Positions 26,426 through 34,626 of a stretch of 64,000 nt of DNA are shown piece after piece. Each line of letters opens with the position of its first letter. The first letter of the stretch is position 1. The notes below the pieces were generated by a model. That model did not search any database and was not told the DNA's origin. It saw nothing but the letters and a program-made list of their open reading frames with translations. The DNA lies in assembly GCA_945957175.1 (NCBI GenBank), contig CAMFJL010000004.1, positions 1 through 64,000 of the forward strand, in the 5' to 3' direction. This DNA comes from an uncultured Legionellales bacterium (GTDB lineage Bacteria > Pseudomonadota > Gammaproteobacteria > UBA1113). The position numbers and the translations under genes are program-made.

Positions 26426-28804
26426 TCAATCTGTATAGCGGTTAAATGTCAGTTGACCTTGCGGTGAAATAGACACACGCACGGCACCATCGCTGGCCGT
26501 ATTACCTATCTGACTGTGAATAGCTTGATAGCTCTCAATAACGCGCGAGCGCGGAAAATGAAATCGATTCATATAACCCGCGGCGAATATAGCATATTTT
26601 GGCCCTATTGTCATGATAAATTGCGGCAAAGCCGCGCCAGCACTACCATGATGCGGCACAACAATCACTGTGCTTGCAAGCGCACTACCTGCTTGCTTTA
26701 ACAACCACTGTTCAGCTGGGGCTTCGATATCCCCTGTAAGTAACAAGCGCTTTCCACTCGCGCTTACTTGCAAGACACAAGAGCTATTGTTGTCTAATCC
26801 CAGGTGTGCCTTGTCCGGATATTGTACTTGAAAATCGACACCTTCCCAGCGCCAATGCATACCTGCTAAGCATTGTGAAACCTTTGTACGCGCATCAAGC
26901 TTTAAAAGGTGTCGAATTTGTACAGGTGCACTCGTCAATATCGGTATAAAACCAAAAGCCTGGCTTAGCGCAGGATACCCCGCAATATGATCATTATCAT
27001 AATGACTTAACAACACCTGATTAACGGTTCTTATACCACTTGCTCTAAGATAAGGTACAATCACAGCCGCACCTGCATTAAAGCCCGAAGGATCGCCCGG
27101 ACCCGTATCATAAATCAGTGTATGACCCTGTGTACGAATCACTGCAGCTAAACCTTGACCAACATCTAGCACCGTGAGCTCAACCCCGCCCTCATCTGGC
27201 GTCACCGGAGGATTAAGGCACGCCGGCAATAATAACCCAAAACCCAACTGACGCCATGGCACCGCAGCAGGCGCTAACAGCCAGGCCGTAGCCCATAGTG
27301 CCAAACATAAGGCTGTCAATGTCCCAACACCGCCCATCCAAGTGACGTAAGGTACGTTCGCAAGGCCTGTTAATGCTGGCCAAAACCCTGTAAGCAACTT
27401 AAGCGCCAACAACAGTAAATGATGCCCCACCCAAAACCAACATACTTGTAATAAACAGCCCACGAGCGCAATAGGCACAATAATCGTGCCTATCCAAGGA
27501 ATAGCCAGCAAATTGGCAGGCATCGCCACCAATGAGACTTGCTGAAACAAAGCTAGCATCAATGGTGCTAACAGAAAGGTCACACACGCCTGCAACCAAA
27601 GCCACGCGCACCAGCGATACCGATGATGATCGGGATGCAAACCAAGGTAGCTAAGGGCCATGACCGCAATGAATGATAGCCATAGACCACTACTTGTGAC
27701 AGAAAGTGGCGATATGAACAAAATTAATGCTAAGGTTAATGCCCAGATCCAAGGCCAGGCTAATCGACGACGACACCCTAGCGCCCAAGCAGCCATGCTT
27801 ACCATCAATGCCGCACGTTGCGTTGAAACCGCGAGTCCTGCAAGCAGGGCATAACCCCAAGCCGCCAAAACACCAAGCCATAAACCCGCAATCCTCGCGG
27901 GAATCCATAAGCAAAGCCTTGGCCATAAACGCCATAGATATTTGCCTAACAAACACATTAACCCAGCGACTAAACCAATATGCAAACCGGAGATTGCTAA
28001 CAAATGCGCCGTGCCCGTATGAATAAAAATATGCTGTATCTGCGGTGATACTAGGCTTTTATCACCTAAACAAAGCGCTATTAAAACACCCACTAACGGC
28101 GATGCTGGCAAGGTATTCAACATCATTTGACGCATATGTGCACGCCACATATCAATACGGATTAACCACGGGAGATGCCAAAAGGGCGCCCGATACCATG
28201 TCGCAGACAGCACCGTTCCCACTGCTTGAATATCTTGCTGTTGTAACCAAGCAACATAAGCGAAACTGCCAGGATTTTGAAATCCATGTAATGGCCGCAG
28301 ACGTAGTTGTAAACGTAAATGCTGACCTGGTATCAATGCAAAGCGAGGCTGATACCACTGCAATCGTAAGTGCACATCATCTTGCTTACTCGATGACGAC
28401 ATTGTAGTAGCTTGAGGGATGCGAGGTGTTGCTGTCTGAATTTGCTGAATAGGTACAACGACATCAAATAATGTCGCATGTGCTTTAGCCTGAGGTAATC
28501 CTATGACAGTCGCCATCAAAGACATATTCACAGGCGCCAACAAAGTCTTGGGTAACTGCCAACGAATAACATGGTGATACGCCCGCTGCCACGTGATCAT
28601 ACCCAAGCAACAAACCAGCAACATGAAACACGCTTGGCGCCCCCATAAGCGCCAGATTATCTGATGCTTACTTACACCATAAGTATAGGCGCCCGCACCA
28701 CATAGGCCGGCTACCAAAGAAACGCTAAACGTTCCAAACTGTGACTCCAAATAACCTTGAGAAGCAAGTGCAACGCCACTGATAAAAGCCAGCAGCACCA
28801 ACAT
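26426..28804 (-). CDS. comEC: DNA uptake channel ComEC/Rec2
   Basis: Inner-membrane protein that takes transforming single-stranded DNA into the cytoplasm. The 792-residue product has the full three-part layout: an N-terminal DUF4131/OB region, a many-helix competence domain with HLLAISGLHIGLVAGL near 275, and a C-terminal metallo-beta-lactamase-like domain with VLSHYDNDHIAG near 595, LLLTGDIEAPAEQWLL and VVPHHGSAGAA. All metal-binding positions seem present, so it should be functional. It lies between nhaA (3 bp) and msbA. Intact length implies natural competence is at least possible, though other com/pil genes are outside the window. Confidence 0.94.
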   Translation of the reverse strand: MLVLLAFISGVALASQGYLESQFGTFSVSLVAGLCGAGAYTYGVSKHQIIWRLWGRQACFMLLVCCLGMITWQRAYHHVIRWQLPKTLLAPVNMSLMATVIGLPQAKAHATLFDVVVPIQQIQTATPRIPQATTMSSSSKQDDVHLRLQWYQPRFALIPGQHLRLQLRLRPLHGFQNPGSFAYVAWLQQQDIQAVGTVLSATWYRAPFWHLPWLIRIDMWRAHMRQMMLNTLPASPLVGVLIALCLGDKSLVSPQIQHIFIHTGTAHLLAISGLHIGLVAGLMCLLGKYLWRLWPRLCLWIPARIAGLWLGVLAAWGYALLAGLAVSTQRAALMVSMAAWALGCRRRLAWPWIWALTLALILFISPLSVTSSGLWLSFIAVMALSYLGLHPDHHRYRWCAWLWLQACVTFLLAPLMLALFQQVSLVAMPANLLAIPWIGTIIVPIALVGCLLQVCWFWVGHHLLLLALKLLTGFWPALTGLANVPYVTWMGGVGTLTALCLALWATAWLLAPAAVPWRQLGFGLLLPACLNPPVTPDEGGVELTVLDVGQGLAAVIRTQGHTLIYDTGPGDPSGFNAGAAVIVPYLRASGIRTVNQVLLSHYDNDHIAGYPALSQAFGFIPILTSAPVQIRHLLKLDARTKVSQCLAGMHWRWEGVDFQVQYPDKAHLGLDNNSSCVLQVSASGKRLLLTGDIEAPAEQWLLKQAGSALASTVIVVPHHGSAGAALPQFIMTIGPKYAIFAAGYMNRFHFPRSRVIESYQAIHSQIGNTASDGAVRVSISPQGQLTFNRYTD

Positions 28805-28807
28805 GCG

Positions 28808-29977
28808 CTAAGAATGGCTCGGTGAAGCCATACGCAAGACCAGCACACCCCAGATACCTGAAAGTAACGAACCCAACAGCACGCCGCTACGCACATCTTG
28901 GATAAGCGTTTCACTGCCATTGCCAAAGGCCAAACTGCCAATAAAAAGGCTCATGGTAAAACCAATACCACAAAGCACCGCAGCACCATAAAAGGCAGAC
29001 CAAGTTGTAGCTGTTGGCATAACAGCCCAACGCAAGCGAATTGCCAGCCAAGACAGCAGCAAAATACCCAATTGCTTGCCTATAAATAAACCCAGCGCAA
29101 TACCAAGCGTGATAGGTGCTAATAACTGTGCTGCTATATGACCTTGTAAAACAAGACCTGCATTGGCAAACGCAAACAGCGGCAAAATAGCGTAATTGAC
29201 CCATGGATTTAACTGATGCTCAAGCTCAGCAGCAGGTTGGCCCATGGTTTTGACAGTATCATGCGGATACGCCCATGCCAATATCACACCCGCCAAGGTC
29301 GCATGCACACCTGATTTAAGCACACAAAACCATAAGATAATACCTACAATCATATAAGGGCTTAGCGCTGTGATTCGCATACGGTTGAAACCAAACAGCA
29401 GCAAACAACAAAGACTCGAGAATATAAGTGCTAGCCAAGATAAAGTCTGTGTATAAAATAGTGCGATAATCACGATGGCCCCCAAGTCATCGATAATCGC
29501 AAGTGCAGTTACTAATGCTTTAAGTGCGACAGGGACTCGACTACGTAGCATGGCAAATACAGCGAGTGTAAATGCAATGTCTGTTGCGCTAGGAATTGCC
29601 CAACCTTGTCTTGCAATCGGATCGTTATAGGTTATGACGATGTAAATAAGTGCAGGTACAACCATGCCACCTAAAGCAGCGAATAGTGGTAAGCTTGCTT
29701 TTTTTATCGTATTTAATTCACCATCGATAAGCTCATGTTTAATCTCTAGCCCTATCATTAAAAAAAAGAGGGCCATCAAACCATCATTGATCCATAGCAC
29801 TAAGGGTTTAACAAAACCATAGCCGTGCCAAACATAACCTATCTGCCAATTGAATAATGTTTCGTAATAACCCGCTAACGGACTGTTAACAACGATGAGT
29901 GCTAAAAGTGCCATCAACATGAGTAATAGCCCACTACCCACACCACTTTCAAACAGGGAGGGTAATTGTTTTAGCAT
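28808..29977 (-). CDS. nhaA: Na+/H+ antiporter NhaA
   Basis: Electrogenic sodium-proton antiporter for pH and sodium balance. The 389-residue product matches the family length with about 12 membrane helices. Family motifs are GLMALFFLMIGLEIKHELIDGEL near 64, WAIPSATDIAFTLAVF near 128 and the ion-binding ALAIIDDLGAIVIIALFYT near 158, with the paired aspartates. GIGFTMSLFIGSLAF lies near 335. It overlaps dnaQ by 7 bp and ends 3 bp before comEC, so it is embedded in the rnhA-dnaQ-nhaA-comEC transcription unit. Confidence 0.96.
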   Translation of the reverse strand: MLKQLPSLFESGVGSGLLLMLMALLALIVVNSPLAGYYETLFNWQIGYVWHGYGFVKPLVLWINDGLMALFFLMIGLEIKHELIDGELNTIKKASLPLFAALGGMVVPALIYIVITYNDPIARQGWAIPSATDIAFTLAVFAMLRSRVPVALKALVTALAIIDDLGAIVIIALFYTQTLSWLALIFSSLCCLLLFGFNRMRITALSPYMIVGIILWFCVLKSGVHATLAGVILAWAYPHDTVKTMGQPAAELEHQLNPWVNYAILPLFAFANAGLVLQGHIAAQLLAPITLGIALGLFIGKQLGILLLSWLAIRLRWAVMPTATTWSAFYGAAVLCGIGFTMSLFIGSLAFGNGSETLIQDVRSGVLLGSLLSGIWGVLVLRMASPSHS

Positions 29978-30708
29978 GCCTCACCCACAGTCTCTTCGCT
30001 TGGCCAAACAACTTGGCCCGCTTGATGTTGAATTGCCGCAAGTTTTTGTTGATGTAATACAAGCTCTGTCGCATCCGCATAAAGTACGGGCAAATCTGTT
30101 GTCTCTTTAGGCAAATCAGTGGTTGTTTGTATTGTATAAACCGGTGTTGTTGATTTATCTTCGTGAACAGGTAATAAGCTCGCCTGCCCACCTGTCATGG
30201 CCAGATAAACACGTGCCAATAAATCAGCATCGACTAATGCGCCATGCAACACTCGCTTTGAGTTATCAACGCGATAACGTTTACATAATGCATCTAATGA
30301 GTTTTTTTGACCTGGATGTAATTTCCTAGCCATTGCTAATGTATCCACAACACTGCAATAATGTTCAACTGATTTTAACTTGCGATCATGCCGCTTAAAC
30401 TCGTGATTAATAAAACCAGTATCAAATGGTGCATTATGAATAATAAGTTGTGCGCCATCAATAAATTTAAAAAAATCATTAAAAACATCAGAAAATTTAG
30501 GTTTATCTGCTAAAAATGCAAGACTGATGCCGTGAATTTCTTCAGCCTTTTGATCAATATCTCGCTCGGGGTTAATATACACATGAAAACTTTCACCTGT
30601 GAAGCGTCTATCCACAAGCTCAATAGCCGCAATTTCAATGATGCGATGTCCAGTTCGGGGATCTATCCCTGTTGTTTCCGTATCCAGTGCCAGTTGTCTT
30701 AATTTCAT
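29971..30708 (-). CDS. dnaQ: DNA polymerase III epsilon subunit, proofreading exonuclease DnaQ
   Basis: 3'-5' exonuclease of the replicative polymerase. The DEDDh motifs are complete: ExoI ALDTETTGIDP near residue 7, ExoII IIHNAPFDTGF near 95 and ExoIIIe HGALVDADLLARVY near 158. The C-terminal part after residue 180 is the low-complexity linker and alpha-binding segment. The length of 245 is normal. rnhA lies 7 bp upstream in the same direction; in enteric bacteria the two are divergent, while here they are co-directional. It overlaps the start of nhaA. Confidence 0.96.
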   Translation of the reverse strand: MKLRQLALDTETTGIDPRTGHRIIEIAAIELVDRRFTGESFHVYINPERDIDQKAEEIHGISLAFLADKPKFSDVFNDFFKFIDGAQLIIHNAPFDTGFINHEFKRHDRKLKSVEHYCSVVDTLAMARKLHPGQKNSLDALCKRYRVDNSKRVLHGALVDADLLARVYLAMTGGQASLLPVHEDKSTTPVYTIQTTTDLPKETTDLPVLYADATELVLHQQKLAAIQHQAGQVVWPSEETVGEAC

Positions 30709-30715
30709 AGATTCC

Positions 30716-31150
30716 TCAAGGTAGTGTCAGGATGGCTTGCCTTGCCAGACTATCAACTCTTTCGTTTTCAATATGTCCTGAATGTCCGCGCACCCAGTGC
30801 CATTTGATCTCGTGTGACTTAGCCAGTGCGGAAAGTACTTGCCATAAATCAACATTTTTAATGGGTCGATTATCTGCCGTGCGCCAATGCCTGCGTTGCC
30901 ATCCAGGCATCCACTCGGTCATGCCTTTCAAGACATACTGCGAATCTGTGTATATATTTATCAAACATGCGTGCTTAAGCTCTGACAACCCATTAATAAC
31001 AGCCATCAATTCCATACGATTATTAGTTGTGTGTGCTTCAGCACCCGATAAAACTTTTTCGCGTTCATGATACCGTAATAAAACAGCCCATCCCCCAGGG
31101 CCTGGATTACCACTGCATGCGCCATCCGTATACATATCAACTGTTTTCAT
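30716..31150 (-). CDS. rnhA: Ribonuclease HI
   Basis: Degrades RNA in RNA:DNA hybrids. The 144-residue protein shows every catalytic residue: Asp in [16 protein letters not shown], Glu in [12 protein letters not shown], Asp in [15 protein letters not shown] and the last Asp/His region [17 protein letters not shown]. It matches the 150-residue bacterial RNase HI closely. An AAGAAAGAG element precedes ATG 31150. First gene of the rnhA-dnaQ-nhaA-comEC-msbA-lpxK block. Confidence 0.97.
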   Translation of the reverse strand: MKTVDMYTDGACSGNPGPGGWAVLLRYHEREKVLSGAEAHTTNNRMELMAVINGLSELKHACLINIYTDSQYVLKGMTEWMPGWQRRHWRTADNRPIKNVDLWQVLSALAKSHEIKWHWVRGHSGHIENERVDSLARQAILTLP

Positions 31151-31256
31151 GTGTTGCTCTTTCTTTTTTCAATTTATAGCCACCTTCTTTCAAAACCCCT
31201 AATTTCATATGCCGGCGTTATGATTGTAGAAACGACACTTATGGTCGCTCGCAAAC

Positions 31257-31284
31257 GGGCCGGTACAAGACCGGCGCCTACAAG
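31257..31284. repeat. REP-like palindrome, GGCCGGT...ACCGGC type
   Basis: A short inverted repeat in the rnhA/methyltransferase gap: GGCCGGT, a 5-base loop (ACAAG), ACCGGC, then CTACAA. It resembles the elements at 37268, 57299 and 62401 in having a GC-rich stem, a short loop with ACAAG or AGGAC, and a trailing CC(C)CTA. The rest of the 206-bp gap shows nothing else. Confidence 0.6.
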
Positions 31285-31356
31285 CATATATCCGCGATTT
31301 TCTCGCATTTTCCTTGATCACGGGCATATATTCATGTTGTCATATTGAGCAACATC

Positions 31357-32076
31357 TTAAGATTTCATCCACGCAAGCGAATCCGCCCATTTATCCTTTA
31401 AAAGCCATCGCGGTCGGATAGGTGTCAGCGGCATAACTTGTTTATATGCATGAACGAGATAAACAGCGCCCCAAGAAGGCCAGCCCAAACGCCCCAATGT
31501 TTCAATAAAGCCTACTTGCGTTAAATGCATGCCACAGTAAGGAGGACCAAAATAACATGTTCGCATATCAGCAACAACACAAGCTGCGCGTGTTAACGCT
31601 TGTCGGATATGGCCCATGCGCAATAAATGTCCGTGAAAGGGTGGAAGCTTATCTTGCTGCCACGGTCGCACTAAGCCCCATAAACTGACAGGATTAAAAC
31701 CTACTATGAGCATATTGCCCTGCGGAACCAACACGCGCGTTAACTCTTCGATAATCGTTGAGGACTCCGGCAACCATTCTAGGGCGTAAGGCACGATGAC
31801 TGCATCGAAGCTATTGTCGGCAAAAGGAAGCTGATAAACATCGGTACACACATCAGTCCCGCCCAAAGCACAAAATTCGCTGTTTAATGATAGATGATGC
31901 GGAATAGGGCAAGTCACCAACCATGACTCAATATCCAGTGGACCTACCACAAGTAAACGTTGCCCAAAGAACTCGCACGAGAGTTGTTTTACTTCCTTGC
32001 ACACAGTATCCCAAACCCTTTGTCCAAGCGCTGTCTTGTGCCAAAGCTGTAAGGCCTGATGATAATCTGTTAACAA
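31357..32076 (-). CDS. YafS-like SAM-dependent methyltransferase
   Basis: Class I methyltransferase of the family that usually sits between gloB and rnhA (E. coli YafS); substrate unknown. It has a Methyltransf_11 core: LLVVGPLDIESWLV replaces a glycine-rich motif I, then TDVYQLPFADNSFDAVIVPYALEWL (motifs II-III, near 78-102 of this form) and ELTRVLVPQGNMLIVGFNP. Start choice is uncertain. TTG 32076 (240 residues) is favoured because AAGGAGG lies 11 bases upstream; the frame is open to TTG 32115, which has no ribosome site. Motif I lacks the usual GxGxG, so activity is unproven. The usual neighbour gloB is missing. Confidence 0.8.
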   Translation of the reverse strand: MLTDYHQALQLWHKTALGQRVWDTVCKEVKQLSCEFFGQRLLVVGPLDIESWLVTCPIPHHLSLNSEFCALGGTDVCTDVYQLPFADNSFDAVIVPYALEWLPESSTIIEELTRVLVPQGNMLIVGFNPVSLWGLVRPWQQDKLPPFHGHLLRMGHIRQALTRAACVVADMRTCYFGPPYCGMHLTQVGFIETLGRLGWPSWGAVYLVHAYKQVMPLTPIRPRWLLKDKWADSLAWMKS

Positions 32077-32130
32077 CTCGCGTGCATCCTCCTTGTCATA
32101 CCCGTTGCTTTTCAAATCTGACTTTGTGAT

Positions 32131-32159
32131 AGTATAGTGTTGCGGATGCTTGGAGACAA
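32131..32159 (-). promoter_or_regulatory. Possible promoter of the YafS-like gene
   Basis: On the minus strand TTGTCT (32159-32154), a 17-bp spacer and TATACT (32136-32131) lie just before the gene. The -10 is good, the -35 fair. Confidence 0.4.
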
Positions 32160-32499
32160 TAGCACCAAATACTTAAGTATATACCCGCGATCATTGAAAA
32201 AGCGAGCAATCGCCAACATTCAAAAAATGCTCTTTTGCCATCTATAGTTTGAGCTATAGCATGCCTTCTTCCGCCGTGTGTAGGAGGGTGTAGCCTAGAG
32301 CCGGGTGAAGATGCATTGGGAAAAGGAGCCACAACAGCGGATGAAGGATAATCATACACCATCGCATAGCGATGACAAAACATGCATATTGAAGAAACTT
32401 TGGTGTACACTTCGTCTCCCAACGCATCTGCAATAATAGGCTTTTATCTAGGTATAGCAGCAATCTCTAAACTGTGATAGAGTTTTATTGAGTATTATT
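32160..32499. other. 340-bp divergent intergenic region upstream of mltD
   Basis: Space between the divergent methyltransferase and mltD. This is where gloB sits in many gammaproteobacteria. I see no metal-binding HxHxDH motif or other trace of a glyoxalase II frame, and no clear RNA gene. It probably holds the mltD promoter, but no convincing hexamer pair stands out. Confidence 0.5.
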
Positions 32500-33885
32500 A
32501 TGAGGTTTGACGCGGTGATGGTACATGTGCGCACTTGTCGCTTGCTTGCGACTTTACTGATATCGTTTTGTCTATCAGGGTATGCGCAAACGCCCCCAAC
32601 AACAGCCCAAACACATACAAAGGTACAACGCGCTAAGACATCCCCGTCCACCGTTGCTAAAATCCATAGCGACAGCAAACAAACAACACATCCCATTGAA
32701 GCGTCGTATAAACATACAGGGCAAAAACCTGTCAATAAGCCAAAGATACCGAGTGTACCTCAAAATTTGTGGCAGCAAATTGCGATTGATTTTAAATTAC
32801 CACACCAAGAAAATCGCCCTGAGGTGCAGGCCCAAATTCATTGGTTTGTGTCTCATCCCAAATACCTATTAAGAGTTGCAAGCCACGCAAGTTATTATAT
32901 GTATTATATCCATGAACAAGTGGTTAAACGCCATTTACCTGGTGAACTTGTACTTTTACCTATGATAGAAAGTGCCTATGACCCTTATGCTTATTCTTGG
33001 GTGGGCGCCGCCGGTATTTGGCAGATGATGCCACAAACAGGCCTTGGTTTTGGGTTGAAGCAAGATTGGTGGTATGATGCACGCAAATCCATCGCGCCCT
33101 CGACCAAAGCTGCGCTAGACTATTTATTCTACCTACATAATTTTTTCAACGGTGATTGGCTATTAGCAACTGCCGCTTATAACTACGGTGAAGGCAATGT
33201 ACAAGCTGCCATTAATCGCAATGTCAGCGCAGGTAAAGCCTCTAATTTTTGGTCACTACAACTGCCCTTAGAAACAGAAAGTTATGTCCCACGCCTGCTC
33301 GCTTTATCCGCCATTGTTGCCAACCCAAGCAAATATGGCGTAACTTTACCTTATATTCCGAACAGACCCTATTTTGGTATTGTTGAGCTTCATCAACAAC
33401 TTGAAATGAGCCGCATTGCACAAATGGCAGATATCAGTTCCACTGAACTTTACGAGCTCAATCCTGGTTTTACACGTTTTGCAACGGAACCCGATAGCCG
33501 TTATCAGTTATTACTACCTATCAGCAAAATTCCACTGTTTGAAGCCAATCTTTCAGGGGATCAGATGGATTACCGTCATCCTACAGAGCAACTTGTCGCG
33601 ATGAATACACCACCTACCGCGACGCCCCCAACACCCGTGACCGCAAATAATACACCACAGTTACCAACAAGTTTTCATGCCTCACCGACAATGGCCACAG
33701 CACCCGTCAATGAGCACACCAACAAGGCCCATCAAACGACAACCCCTAAAACTTACATCGTTCAACCGCATCAAACTTTATATGCGATTGCAAAAAGTCA
33801 TGGTCTAACCGTTAAGGAGCTTGAGGCAATGAATCACATCGGCAATCCTAACATTAAAGCTGGAGATGTATTAGTTGTAGGATAA
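32500..33885 (+). CDS. mltD: Membrane-bound lytic murein transglycosylase D
   Basis: Lytic transglycosylase that cleaves the MurNAc-GlcNAc bond of peptidoglycan. A signal peptide (LLATLLISFCLSGYA) is followed by a Thr/Pro-rich linker. The SLT domain has the catalytic Glu in LPMIESAYDPYAYS near residue 152, then GAAGIWQMMPQTG and TAAYNYGEGNV. One LysM domain closes the protein (TYIVQPHQTLYAIAKSHGL near 417). E. coli MltD has two LysM and is shorter here by one. A lipobox is not clear, so it may be a secreted rather than lipidated form. The start is ambiguous: ATG 32500 has no Shine-Dalgarno, while GTG 32515 has GAGG 9 bases ahead. Confidence 0.9.
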   Translation: MRFDAVMVHVRTCRLLATLLISFCLSGYAQTPPTTAQTHTKVQRAKTSPSTVAKIHSDSKQTTHPIEASYKHTGQKPVNKPKIPSVPQNLWQQIAIDFKLPHQENRPEVQAQIHWFVSHPKYLLRVASHASYYMYYIHEQVVKRHLPGELVLLPMIESAYDPYAYSWVGAAGIWQMMPQTGLGFGLKQDWWYDARKSIAPSTKAALDYLFYLHNFFNGDWLLATAAYNYGEGNVQAAINRNVSAGKASNFWSLQLPLETESYVPRLLALSAIVANPSKYGVTLPYIPNRPYFGIVELHQQLEMSRIAQMADISSTELYELNPGFTRFATEPDSRYQLLLPISKIPLFEANLSGDQMDYRHPTEQLVAMNTPPTATPPTPVTANNTPQLPTSFHASPTMATAPVNEHTNKAHQTTTPKTYIVQPHQTLYAIAKSHGLTVKELEAMNHIGNPNIKAGDVLVVG

Positions 33886-33918
33886 TACCCTTTGTCTTTT
33901 CATCTACATCATACGCTG

Positions 33919-33940
33919 TCATCGCTATGCGATGATTTTT
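33919..33940 (+). terminator. Rho-independent terminator of mltD
   Basis: TCATCGC, loop TAT, GCGATGA (7-bp perfect stem) followed directly by TTTTT at 33936-33940, 34 bp after the mltD stop. Confidence 0.75.
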
Positions 33941-33995
33941 CTACCCCAAAGACACTGGTATGCTTTATACTTTTTTAAGAGTCACACGCTAGCAC

Positions 33996-34490
33996 TTACT
34001 TAATGATGTGTAGATAATCCGGCAACTTCTTGGGTTTGTCCTTGGTACTATCATCAGATTGCGTTGACGTTTGCGTCGTTTTTTCGCTGTCCTTGAAAGC
34101 CGAAGATTCAGTTGCAATAATTTCATGTGTAGGCGAAGCATCCCAGCCACCAATATCTTCAGACTCATCTTCAGAAAAGATCATACCTTTACCATTTTCT
34201 CTCGCGTAAATGGCCAAAACTGCGGCAATGGGTGCTAAAACAATTTGTTGCACACCACCAAAACTTGCTTTAAATTGGATCTTCACATTATCCATCACTA
34301 AAGCATCTACCGCTCTCATCGAAATGTTAAGCACAATTCGCCCATTTTCAATATATTGCCTTGGCACTTTTGTACCAGGATAATCTGTATTGAGAACGAG
34401 ATAAGGTGTTTTTTCATTATCAACAATCCACTCGTAGAATGCTCTAATCAAGTAAGGCTTGGATGAGCTCATGTGTTCAATATCAGACAT
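33996..34490 (-). CDS. sspB: ClpXP specificity adaptor SspB
   Basis: Delivers ssrA-tagged peptides to ClpXP. The substrate-binding domain (about 10-118) has the conserved KPYLIRAFYEWIVDNEKTPY, GRIVLNISMRAVDAL, FKASFGGV and APIAAVLAIYAREN. A disordered acidic/Ser-Thr linker follows. The last residues, LPDYLHIIK, match the ClpX-tethering tail (E. coli ends LRVVK), so adaptor function looks intact. The usual upstream partner sspA is absent here; fadE lies upstream in the same direction with a 136-bp gap. ATG 34490 has a weak ribosome site. Confidence 0.93.
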   Translation of the reverse strand: MSDIEHMSSSKPYLIRAFYEWIVDNEKTPYLVLNTDYPGTKVPRQYIENGRIVLNISMRAVDALVMDNVKIQFKASFGGVQQIVLAPIAAVLAIYARENGKGMIFSEDESEDIGGWDASPTHEIIATESSAFKDSEKTTQTSTQSDDSTKDKPKKLPDYLHIIK

Positions 34491-34626
34491 AGTTTTTTAC
34501 CTATTCAATACCCCCTTTCAAGTAAAGGGAATAATACACTCACAGCATATCAAGCATGCCCGGCACATATTTAGAATTGTACCAAGTTTAAACTATTTAT
34601 ACTAATGCTTTTTTGTTAACTCTATG

